DNA from: Archilochus colubris
Lineage: Eukaryota; Chordata; Aves; Apodiformes; Trochilidae
DNA length: 64,000 nucleotides
Direction: 5' to 3'
Assembly (NCBI GenBank): GCA_023079485.1
Contig: CM041084.1
Coordinates: 130,894,792-130,958,791 of the forward strand
In this document: piece by piece, positions 51,001 through 61,045 of the stretch
How the letters are laid out: each line of letters starts with the position of its first letter
Position numbering within the stretch: position 1 is the first letter of the stretch
Program-made: the position numbers and the translations under genes
The notes under the pieces: model-generated
The model's database searches: none
Told to the model about the DNA's origin: nothing
Seen by the model: only the letters and a program-made list of their open reading frames with translations

Positions 51001-53524
51001 AGACCAGTCTCTTACCTAGCCTCAGAGGCATGAGGACTGCAGCTGTCAGGATGCTGCCAAGGCAATTGGCTTGATGCAGAGTGAATGTTACACGCCTGCG
51101 TGCACAAGTACACATGCACCCAGATGAGCTTGCTGGCAACCCCAGCTTTGCTGCTGCTGAGAACAGGAGTCAGTTTGCTTGCAATATATTTATTTTTATT
51201 AAAGGCTCTCAGTTTTAACATATCTCTGCTTTTTTTTTTATCGTATCATCACACAGATGCAGGTCCATTTGCCTCTCCAGCAGGAGGTCAGCTTCAGAAG
51301 CAGTCTCTGCAATGGGTACTTAGGGACACCCTGCCAAAGGAGACACTTCCAGATCTGCAGAGCCAGGACAAGGATGAGCATGCCAGAGTTTAGAATGAAT
51401 GACATGCAGGCACATTTATCCACACGTGTGTCAAAGCAGGGCAGCATTTGCTGTGATTTCATAACAGCTATTCAAGAAAATAATCCAAGCTTCACTTCAG
51501 AAGAAAACAAGAGAGCAAAGAGTTGGACTGGGACTTTCCTCCTCTTTCCCACTTCCCTCCCTCTCTGTACCCCACACTTTGTGAACAGAGTATATAAACC
51601 TACATAAAGCAACTACATACACTTTTCATCAACAACACAATGGTAAAAATACGCAGACAGGTTGGAGTCTGCATTTTTGATCATTTTTTAATATATAATG
51701 TTCTGTCACATTCCTTTTTTCGTGAAGGTTGGACACAGTTTGCCTCTCCCTGTAACCTCGTCTTTCAGGTACCCTTACTGTGCCCTCATTGTGCAACTCA
51801 CATCCGAAGCAGCACTTTTTTTTTTTCACAGAAATTTCTCCAGACTCTTAGGTAATTTTCACAAACTCCATTGCAGGCAGCTGAAATATAAATTTTTTTT
51901 TGAAAGCTTTTCTTAGGACTCACAGAACTGAACTTCATATTCCAGATGAAGGTCTTCCATGAAAGTCTGTGCTGGAATGATGATCTGGATGGTCTTTTCC
52001 ACCCTTAGCCTAGCATTTTTTCATCCTTTTTCAAGCTTAGTTTCTCATTAAGAGATAGATCAGATTCGTCCTATTAGTGGAAGTATTTGTAAACTACAGA
52101 AGTGGCTTGATAATTCCTACAGATGTGCAATACTACATATATACCAGCCCTGAAAATCAAAACAACCTTCAAATATTCTATTTTTCCATTTGCTAGTTTT
52201 TAGAATACAAAATATGACAATGGCATAACAAGATTTGCATATATTTCTCTTTACTAATACTTTGCATAGCTGACATTTTGATGGGACTTGCAGATAATTT
52301 TTGGAGCTATAAAATGCCCACTAATTACCAGGTACCTGAGCTTACTCCAGAAGAATCAACGAGATTCTGAAATCAGCAAGAGGATGACTTGGTGTCCCAT
52401 TTGCATGTATCAGAAACTAATCCCGTGTGTCTTAGAGTTTGGCTAACTCTGTAACTGGCTCACTGCAACTACACTTGGGAGTGGTTGGGGTTTTTTTCAG
52501 ACATACAAGCTTTGCAGAAACCCTAAAGTGCTTCACCTTCCTTGAGAGACCATACCTGGTAGACCCAAGCTGTTTAAAACTTGTCCTACATGTAAATTAG
52601 GCAGACAGAACTTACTGCATCAGGAATATTGAAATGCTGGGATTCAAGAACAACTGAACAAGCTCCTGGGCATTTTGGTTCTGAAATCACTGTAAGGAAT
52701 TATTGCAGTTTTATGAAAATTTGTAGTAAAAATGTAGTGACTTTTATGTTATTGAGTAAACTTGGTAAAGTGATAAATGCCTTGAAACCTTATTAAAATT
52801 ATGGCAGTTTAGACTGCTTAGCAGGACTCAGGATCACTTTGTACCTTAGCCTGGAAACACAAAGAAGTTTTCATAAAAAATAGCTGGAGCAAAGACAGTT
52901 CCTATGTTGACTATAACAGGAGTTCAATCAAAGATTTGATTAAAAACAGTAGGAACAGGCAAAATATCATATTCAAATCTACCATTATTTTTCCAGAGCT
53001 AAAAGTTCTAAAAACTTACTATTAAGTAGCAGATAGATGTAATCAGCAAAAAAATTATCTAAAATCCACCTACCTCTGCTAAGATGTTAAAAAATCAGAT
53101 GCATACACAGTCTGGATTAGCCACACATCGCTAGGGACTGGGTTGAAATACTAATGATGACAACATCCCCTGGCTTTGATTTAGGTGACAATTTCAAGTT
53201 TAATCCCTGTCTATCCAAAGGTTTTAAAATGAGCTGCTGCCACATGCCAAAAATACGAATTTCCATGTCTTTGCCATTACCAGTCACCTACTTTGTGGTG
53301 CAGAAACAAGAATCCCCGTTTCAGTGGCAAGCCAAATTCATGTTAGAACTCTTCCAGTAATTCCTGCTTCTAGATTTGCCCAGAAGCCAAAGAACATTTT
53401 CCAGTGAGCTTTGAAATTTTCTGCTAGTGCTTCAGTTCTGTTGAAATTCCCACCAAGGAAAATATGTCCTGATCTTTCCACTTCACCTGAAACAACAACT
53501 TGAAACAGAACTCCATTCCTGGAC
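48039..53524. other. Unique non-coding DNA, no gene seen
   Basis: Longest frames are 151 codons (49962-50417, plus) and 138 codons (48917-49333, minus), without domains and with several overlapping frames on the opposite strand. A possible decayed CR1 tail near 51970-52005 is too weak to list as an element. C/T-rich DNA occurs near 51535-51572. AT-rich DNA covers 52.1-53.1 kb. Confidence 0.5.
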
Positions 53525-53652
53525 GTTTTTTACAAAAGACTGGGTGTGGCACTCAGTGCCATGCTTTAGTAACCACAGTGGCAGTGGATCAAGGGTTGGA
53601 CTTGATGATCTCAGAGGTCCTTTCCAACCCAGATGATTCTGTGATTCTGTGA
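53525..53652 (+). mobile_element. CR1 LINE 3' end only (plus strand)
   Basis: The word GTGTGGCACTCAGTGCCATG is followed by GGTTGGACTTGATGATCTCA (53596-53615), then AGGTCCTTTCCAACCCAGAT, and a full ATTCTGTGATTCTGTGA octamer tail. Only about 130 bases of 3' UTR were inserted or survive. The tail is well preserved compared with the other copies, so this is probably one of the younger inserts. Confidence 0.95.
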
Positions 53653-56394
53653 AGGGAAAACCCCACAAGCCCCTTGAACAGGCTTATATGAAACAGCATC
53701 ATCTCAAGGAATCAGAGTAAGGTATAAGGAAAATTTGCAAAGGGCAGAGGTCAAGACAGGTAGGGAAGCCATTAAGAAAGACAGTATTGGCTGGGAACAG
53801 GAGGAAAAACTATCATAGAGACCAGTTTGCAGGTGTCTTCCTTGGAGGAACACATATCTCCAAGGTTAACTGCGTGAACTCCTAAATATGCTGCTAGATA
53901 TTTCTCCACATCTCCAGTGGGAATATCTTGCCACTTGACTCCCCACTCTAAATATATCTAACATGCTGCCCAGTAGAACTGCATCTTACTGGTGTTTTGG
54001 TATAAAGAACATCAGAGATACACCTTCATTTTTCTGTTTGTCTGAAGCAGAAGTTTGGAGCAGTCTGTGCTTCCCTTCAGTCAGGACCCCTCAACCATCC
54101 TCCACCATCCTTCCTCCCTGCCTCCTCCATTCACCTCCCACATCCTCAGTCTGTCTCTTGGCAGTAAATCAGTCACCACATCATCCTGTGAAAGTGCTTT
54201 GCAAAGGGTGAGCAGAGCTGAAAATACTTTCATGCTGGAAAATGCTAATTAGTGCCATCCCCTCCTGCAGACAGCAGTGGAGATGCTGGGAGGAGTGGTG
54301 CTGCTGTGCAAGAGGTGGGGCACAGGGCACTTTTTTCTTCCCATTTCTGACTGTCTGATGTGGTGGTCTGAGCAGCCACTGCACTGGGGGAACCGGCTGA
54401 ACACCCAACAGCTATCACACTGCACAAGGTCTCTATAAAAGCAGTGGTCAATGATCAGTTCTTTAAAATGCAGCAGTGGAGATGCACACAGGAACTGATA
54501 AGCAAGTGTGGCAGGGGCATCCACTAACAGATCACTCAGTCTGGGAAAAACAGAAGACAACAACAAATTAAAAAACAGAACAAGCAGATGAAGAGAACAC
54601 CAAGAAACCATATGAAGTGAAAGACACCAAGGTCAACAAAATTAACGTTAATTTATTAGAGGAAGATAAGGAGGAAAAGAGGAGAGAATAAACAAATGGA
54701 AGAGGAGGCTGGAAGCAAAAATTGTCAGGGAGAAACAGGAAAGAGTTGAAATATATACTGCATGAAGGTAGGGAGCAAGGAAGAATGTAGGAGAAAGTAA
54801 TGAGTGGGTGAGTACTTGGTGCAAAGAGAAAATAGCCCAAACACAAGTAACTAAGGACAACAACAATGTGAGAACCGGTATTCCAGATGGGATAATGCCA
54901 CCCCTCCAGGAGACCAGAGAAGCTGACATGAAAGGGGGAGGAAAGATGAAGAGAAATAAAAATGTGTAACGGGGATAAGTTGGTCCTTGTCTCATTGCAC
55001 GGTAACCTCGAGAAGCATTTCCATACAAATACCATGTGGAGTGTCAGAAGGAATAACTTAGATTTACAGAATCATGGCCCATGGTGTGAGCCAGGCAGTA
55101 CAATGAGCAGCTTATCTGAACAGACATCAGCTTGTTTAACATCTGTTACTTCTCTGGTACTTCAGATCCCAGTGAGAATGGGTCTGAGTCCACAATGACC
55201 ACCACACCACAAACCATTCTGACTTCATTAACCACTGTTTTTTCTGCAGCACTGATCCTCCAGCAAGGATAATCTTTTCCAGAAAGAGTGCTGAGGAACT
55301 GCACCAACTGAGCAGAAATTAGAGTCCTGATCTCTTGAATTTGGAGACTGATCCAGCAGTTAACTCACAGCATTTGGCAGCTCCTCAAAACAGCTCAGTT
55401 TAGTATCTCTTCCATGGCATGAAAATCTCTAAGAAGAAAGATTTTGTGGGCATACGAAAAACTTGGGAAAAAATTGACACTAAATACTAGACCAAGAACA
55501 AGTGTATAATGAGATGAGGAGTGAGGACCACAAATCTGACCAGCAGGCTGGCCAGTTCCAAGTGCATGTGGTAGGTGAGAAGCTCAGGTTGGTTAGTGAC
55601 AGCAGGTTAGCTGCAGGTCCAGGTAGAATGGACAGTCAGAAGGGGGACATCAGGGAATTGGCTGTGGGGCAGAGCTGAGCCATGGTGCTGCACCATCAGA
55701 CCCCAGATTTGCAAAAAAATGTGTCTATGGCAGAGGGTGGTTTGGTCTTGCTTGATCTTCACAGCTCTCCCTTTGGATCAGGACACACTGGACCAGAGTA
55801 CAAGGGCAGAGCCCAGTGATGCCAACAGAAGTCCTGGTGTTTGCAGTGGTGCCTGTCCATTGCCCTGTGACAGACCCCTGCTATAGCAGTTATTAGCCCA
55901 GGAAGGCTACAGGGTCCCTTTGCTGCTGACTCTCACCAAGGGAGATATGCTGGAGCTGTCCTGTGTTAGGAGCTGTATTTTCAGAGCTCTGGGCCTTCAG
56001 AGATGAGAAAGGCCTGCACATCTCATTTGCTTATCGAGTGCATTACCAAAGGGCTGCTCATCAGGGTGTGGATTTCAGATAATTTTTTTGCAAGATCTGA
56101 TGGCTCTGAAGTATTTATGTAAAGTTCTGCTTGTGTCAGCAGCACTATGTCTTTCTTTCTTCTTTTCTGTATCTAGCCCCTGAGATGGATGGATGTGCTT
56201 CAGAGCAGTGAATAGGGCTGGCTTTTCCCACAGCAGTCTTCTTACAAGCATAACTAGGTCCAAAGTCAACAGAAACCTCTTGCAGACACATCTAAAATCA
56301 AGCTCTTCTCAGTCTGCAGAAGCTCAGGTAGTAAGCAGCTGATGATCAGTTCAATCAACTATATCCAAGAAAAGTTTGGGTGGGAAGAGGTGAA
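53653..56394. other. Unique non-coding DNA, no gene seen
   Basis: Two long minus-strand frames (54568-55035, 155 codons, and 54648-55028, 126 codons) overlap each other. Both come from reading a purine-rich plus strand as Phe, Ser, Leu and Pro codons, so neither is credible as a protein. No repeat family is recognised from 55.2 to 56.39 kb. Confidence 0.5.
54655..54820. repeat. Purine-rich (A/G) region on plus strand
   Basis: Dense AGG, GGA and GAAA words, for example GGAGGAAAAGAGGAGAGA near 54670. The strand bias is clear and could allow triplex (H-DNA) structure. It also explains the long minus-strand frames here. Confidence 0.6.
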
Positions 56395-56697
56395 AAAAAA
56401 AGGGCTGCCAGAATTGTCAGGGGGGCATTAAGAGAGATGTCCTTGCTCAGCCTAACTGAGCAAAAGCTGAGAGGCGATTGGATAGCTTTTTATCAATATC
56501 CCAGGGGAAAGGGAAATAGCAGGGTGTGAAAAGAGCTATTCAGTCTGGTAGACAGTTTTGGCAGGAGAACAAATGGTTATAAATTTGCCACAGAGAGATT
56601 GAGGATGGAAGCTGCGTTTTTAATCACTGAAGCGATGAGGTTCTGGGACCAGAAAGATTGTGAGCAGCGGACTGAGACAAGGCACCTAATCACACAG
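56395..56697 (+). mobile_element. CR1 LINE fragment, old subfamily (plus strand)
   Basis: Diverged ORF2 C-terminal text. Landmarks are CTGAGAGGCGATTGGATAGC near 56468, AAAGAGCTATTCAGTCTGGT near 56530, GAGAACAAATGGTTATAAAT near 56565, and GCGATGAGGTTCTGGGACCA near 56632. The 3' tail is absent. The pattern (AGAGCTATT, then ACAAATGG-TATAAA, then GAGGTTCTGG) matches an older CR1 lineage than the copies at 46.8-48.0 kb. The frame is not intact. Confidence 0.8.
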
Positions 56698-56698
56698 C

Positions 56699-57529
56699 CT
56701 ACATGGCTGGGAATGTCCCTTTTGTCCTTAATTCATCCTGACAATTTAAATTCAAGCAAATGGGGAGGGGAAGATGATGCTCTCCCTCTAAGACATTTTG
56801 GGGAAAAAAACAACAATCCTCAAGCAATATAAATGAAACTAATTTTTGACAAATAGGATGCACTGACAAATCCTCTGTCATGAGACAGAATGGAAGGAGG
56901 CTGTGACCATCTGCTTGCCATGCCCATGGAAGCATGAAGAGTCCTGAGGTGCAAACATTTCCCCAGTGGGCACTGCTGTACTGAAAAGCCAGCCTGAGCC
57001 ACACGAGATGGTCAGGCACCTTCCACTCACATCCAAAGCAAAACAGAAACAGGTCTGGAAAATCTGAACGTGAAGAGGAAAGCAGATATCTCTCACTCCC
57101 TTTATTCATGGTGCAGTCTCTGAAACAGAAAACATCTGTGGGACACCCACAGTGAGCCTGGCAGATGTGGCCACAGTTTGCCACATGGCACAGGGGTGAG
57201 CAGGGCAGGGCCACATCACTGCAATGAGCCAGGGATTCGTCCAGAGCCTCAGGACAGACTTGCCTCACCTGTGCTTTAAAACAGGCTCCCTGAAATGCCT
57301 CTGACATCTGGGGTGATGATTCACTGGGAAGCAAAATAATAAGGAAGCAAACAGTTGCTGTCTGTAAACAAACAATACAACAAACAAAAGCAAAACCACT
57401 AACAAAAAACCACCCAAATTTTAAACAAAATAAAACAAGAACAAACAAACAAACAAAAAAGCAGTTGCTAGAATCAAAATGTTGAATAAAACCAGACAAC
57501 AAATATCCCTGGGCCCGTTCTAGCCTCAT
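56699..57529 (-). other. 276-codon open frame of unknown significance
   Basis: This is by far the longest open frame in the window; the next is under 160 codons. It starts at an ATG at 57529. Residues about 20-60 form a very hydrophobic Phe/Val/Leu/Cys stretch, which comes from reading the (AAAC)-rich tract at 57365-57461 on the minus strand. The middle part (about residues 80-145) is rich in Cys, and the remainder has no pattern I know. The C-terminal end abuts the old CR1 fragment. I recognise no family. Low-complexity DNA at the start and the lack of any homologous domain favour chance. The length is why it is listed. Confidence 0.12.
57365..57461. repeat. (AAAC)n-type low-complexity tract
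   Basis: Irregular AAAC and AACAA units end in a clean run, ACAAACAAACAAACAAA, near 57441. It is a degenerate tetranucleotide microsatellite. Read on the minus strand it gives the hydrophobic segment of the frame 56699-57529. Confidence 0.9.
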
Positions 57530-58893
57530 AGAAGAAATATCCTTTCCTGTCCATCATATTTTTAGTCCACATGGTGTCCTGAGAAAGTTCCCTCCTTCCC
57601 ATCACCTCAGAGGCCAAAATGAGGTCTGCTCCTCCCTGAAGCCCCACTTGCTGCCTCTCCCTGCTCCTCTCTGCTCTGCCCTAAGCTCCCCACACTTCTC
57701 CCAGCTGAGACATCCCATCCCCAGTCATGGAAACATGACCTGTTCAGCCAGGCTGAAACAGGCTCCTCACTGCTGCCCTGCCATACATTTTCAAATAAAA
57801 TGTGTGGTTCATGGTGTCCATGGACTGGTGTGAACATTCCAAACTTGTTTGTCACTCACGTTTACTGACACAAGGACTTCTCCCTCAGGCACAGAATCTT
57901 CCTAAATCAAAGAAACCAAAAGAGTAATGTCAAGTAATATGACTGCAGGTCCAGAACTTGCTTGGCATCTGGTTTTTTTCAATATTTCCTTTTCTTCATA
58001 GTTACATTCATAATTTCAGAATTAACTGCTCTTATGAAGTCTTTTTTCACCCCAAGAATAATAAGCTTAAATGAAGATACTCATTACTGCTTCAAATCCT
58101 TCTGCCAACTGCGCTTGAATTTGCCTTCATTCTTTGTAAATATTTGAAGGGCAGCTATCTTTTTGTAAACAAAACACTAGGCTTTCCCTGTTTGCCTTGG
58201 CTAGGATAACTGTTTATGAATGTAGCTAAACTTGTGCTTTATGACTATAAAATACCTTCAATATTCATCTTTCTGTGATAAATTTTTGTACTGGCAAGCA
58301 TAACAAACAGTGCCAAAAACCACCCCACACCAAAGTAGCATCTTTTGTAATATTCCTTAAGTCTTCTACTAGTTTGTATTATTTCCATTCATTCACATGC
58401 CAAGCAGCAGCTCTGTGTAATTCTGAAGCTGGCAGGGACTATGCCTGAAAGGTCACAATGTGTCTTCCTGAACTGAGATGATGACTCTTGATTTATAGCC
58501 TCCCATCCACATTCCAGAGAGGTTTGCACAACGGGGAATCTCTCTTAAAAGTCGAGTTTTAAAGCTTCCATGTGCTTTTGCTTCATTCCCCAAACCTTGA
58601 AAATACTCTGGCTGCTCTAACAGCTGGTGTAGTGGATCAGAAATTTGAATGCTACTTACAACATTGTTATGCAGTGACTGCAGATAAATAACAAAATCAG
58701 GAGACCTACATCAGGCTTGATGTGCTTCATCTAACCATCCTAAATCCAACTTTGAGCAGAAACCCTGGTTTTGCCCCAGTTATTCTGCCCCATGGCACAA
58801 GGGGTTGAGTATCCTGGGTTGTTTCAGAGTGAAGTCCCCATGCAGACCATGACTGTGCTTTTGCTCTGCACTCTGCTGTGATGAGGAGGAACA
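57530..58893. other. Unique non-coding DNA, no gene seen
   Basis: No domain-bearing frame. DNA is GC-richer up to about 57.85 kb and AT-rich at 57.9-58.4 kb. A miR-218-like word at 58719-58739 lacks a hairpin and is listed among rejected items. Confidence 0.55.
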
Positions 58894-59002
58894 GAGAATC
58901 ATACAATGGTTCAGGTTGGAACTCCCCTGCAGTCAGCAAGGACATCTTCAACTACATCAGCTTGTTCAGGGCCCCATTGAACCTGACCTTGAATGTTTCT
59001 AT
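58894..59002 (-). mobile_element. CR1 LINE 3' end (minus strand)
   Basis: The plus strand starts AGAATCATACAATGGTTCAG, then GACATCTTCAACTACATCAG (58941-58960) and GAACCTGACCTTGAATGTTT. This is the reverse complement of the CR1 3' UTR and the last codons of ORF2. Similarity stops after GTTTCTATG, so the copy is about 110 bases long. Confidence 0.92.
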
Positions 59003-60899
59003 GAGGCCCCAGATGGTGCACCCATGTTTTGAGTTTTAATGGGAGGAAAGTTCCTGATTTCATGCTGTTGCATCCCAAGCTGTGGACTCCTGTGTGGGGC
59101 CCTTCATCTCTCTGCCCATGTGGCCACCCTATGCTCCTCCAGTTGTGGTCACTTGGGCTGTGTAGACAGTCTGGTGTCTGAAAAGGATCATAAGTTTTGT
59201 GAAAAAACCTGGAATAATGTAGCATATCTTCTGTGAGCTATAAAATGCAGCTTTTTCAACTGCTCAGCCTCCAAATTCACCAGAAAAATGTCCCATCAGG
59301 CTGATGTGTCTCTCTGCCATAGGGAACCTGTGGGACACCTCTCTACTGCTCTTTGTAGTAAAGATACTGAATGTTAAAAGACTGATGGATGTTTCTGTAA
59401 TCTTGGAAAACAAAATTCAGTGCCCCATTAGTTGTAAAAAATATCATTAAAAGACACAAAATTACAATGGCTCAATATTATCAAAGTATCAAAGATGGAC
59501 ACTTCACAAACATTTTCAAAAGATACCTCTCTGTGCTTCTCTGTGTATCAACAGACAAGATCATAACAAGAGAGTCAGTGACTGAGCCATGTTTATTCAT
59601 GTGAGCTCCTGCTCCAAAGCACAACAACTACTGCAGCTACATGCAGGGTCCTCCCCAAATATCATCAAAATCTGGCTGACTTTTATGATGAACATAACTG
59701 GGAGAGCCCAGTTTATCTCCAGGTGCTTACTCAGTAAGTAAGCTTACACAATTTATGTAGTTAACAACAGAATTTCAAGGCTGTTGTGTGGTTATGAGAT
59801 AACCTCAGGAAGAGTCTGAAGCTAACCAAAGGACAGAGAGGAGTCTTTCAAATGTGCAGTTGGGTATCTCTGCTTCTCTTGGCAGATGCTGGGTTTGCTC
59901 AAGACTCTGGCAGCAATCCTCTTCTGGCAGAGTCCCTAGGCCAGGGACATCACCTCTGAATTTCTCCCCAGAGAAGAACACCTCCATTTAATTCCTGAAT
60001 GGAACTGTGACTTTATGAGCTGTGACTTTATGATGCTCTATGATAGCTTATTGTAGCGAGATAAAAAATGCTGCCTTGGAAGCCACTATCAAATTATTAA
60101 CGCAATTAGCTGGGTAATTTGTTAGGGAATTCCTGTCTCCTTTAACAGTGATCTGCCAATCTAGACCTGGATTGTGTGATGAGAGGATAGGAAACAGTGG
60201 GGCTTCCAATGGATCTGCCATTTTCAGCCAGTGATGCACCTATGAATCTTCTTTGCATTTTTTCTGACTTCCACCTTCAGCAAATTCGGTAGCATCTGCA
60301 GTCAGCATCCAATGGCTTCCGCAACCACTCCTTGGGCAGTGTTCCACAGAAAATACTGCACAGAAAATGTCCCTGAAAATATTTTAAAAGGGGAAAGTAG
60401 ACTCTGTGAAAACAGAGATGTGGGGTGATAAAGTTTTTGGTTCTTTTTTTACTTAAACACTACTATTATAATTAATTTGCAAGTGCACAGAAGAGTCAAC
60501 GTTAGGAGTTAAGCTTTTATGGAAAGATCTTTAATCAACAGTTCTGGATTTAGTTCAAGTTCCACTCCATCTTTTCTAGCAATTAAATGCATAAAGAAAA
60601 AGCTAAAGGAAAAAAACCACCCACAGCACAGCAGTTGTTAAATTTTATTATGGTAGCTTCGAGTTGTTACCATTTAGGGAAGGGGAGACACTTAATCTAA
60701 GAACTGAAATTAATTTGTTTTATATTATCCTTCAAACTGGAAAACTACTTTGGAGTACCAAGATTATTATCACATTCCCAGAGCACATATAAATGTCACT
60801 TCCTGAAAGTCAAAGTTGGAACTGTAAACCACAAAAATTCAATATTGCTACCATAACTTTTATTACAGCCACATATCTTTATATCGTAGCTATTACTGT
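59003..60899. other. Unique non-coding DNA, no gene seen
   Basis: Frames do not exceed 104 codons outside the CR1 overlap and carry no domain. A 15-base tandem duplication at 60005-60034 is listed separately. AT-rich DNA covers 60.4-60.8 kb. Confidence 0.55.
60005..60034. repeat. 15-base tandem duplication
   Basis: CTGTGACTTTATGAG is followed directly by CTGTGACTTTATGAT. The two copies differ only at the last base. Confidence 0.85.
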
Positions 60900-60919
60900 T
60901 GCACTATTAGTTTGTTACT

Positions 60920-61045
60920 TCCTAAACATCTGCTGTGTGTTCGGGATACAAAAGACAAGGTATCTGCCTTGGAGGGGCTTTGTGTTCAGACAGATAATAA
61001 ATCACACTGGGAATAGAAAGGAAGGGTATTCAAGCCTTGTGATGA
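60920..61045 (+). repeat. Possible ancient interspersed repeat
   Basis: The order GGGATACAAAAGACAAGGT (60947-60961 region), CTGCCTTGGAGGGGCTTTGTG, AGACAGATAATAAATC and GGAATAGAAAGGAAGGG resembles an old dispersed repeat text found across amniotes (a GGATACAAAGA, then CCTGCC-GGAG, then AGACAATAA pattern). I cannot name the family with certainty. The 125-codon frame 60793-61170 runs through it and is probably not a gene. Confidence 0.3.

Noticed and set aside
51960..52010. Possible decayed CR1 3' UTR (GATGATCTGGATGGTCTTTTCC)
   Set aside because: One matching word without an octamer tail or upstream ORF2 text; too weak to call.
54568..55035. 155-codon minus-strand frame with hydrophobic composition
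   Set aside because: Composition comes from a purine-rich plus strand; overlapping frames exist and no domain is seen.
58719..58739. miR-218-like word (seed TGTGCTT kept, about 17 of 21 bases alike)
   Set aside because: No complementary arm lies within hairpin distance, and true miR-218 is nearly invariant in vertebrates. Chance similarity.
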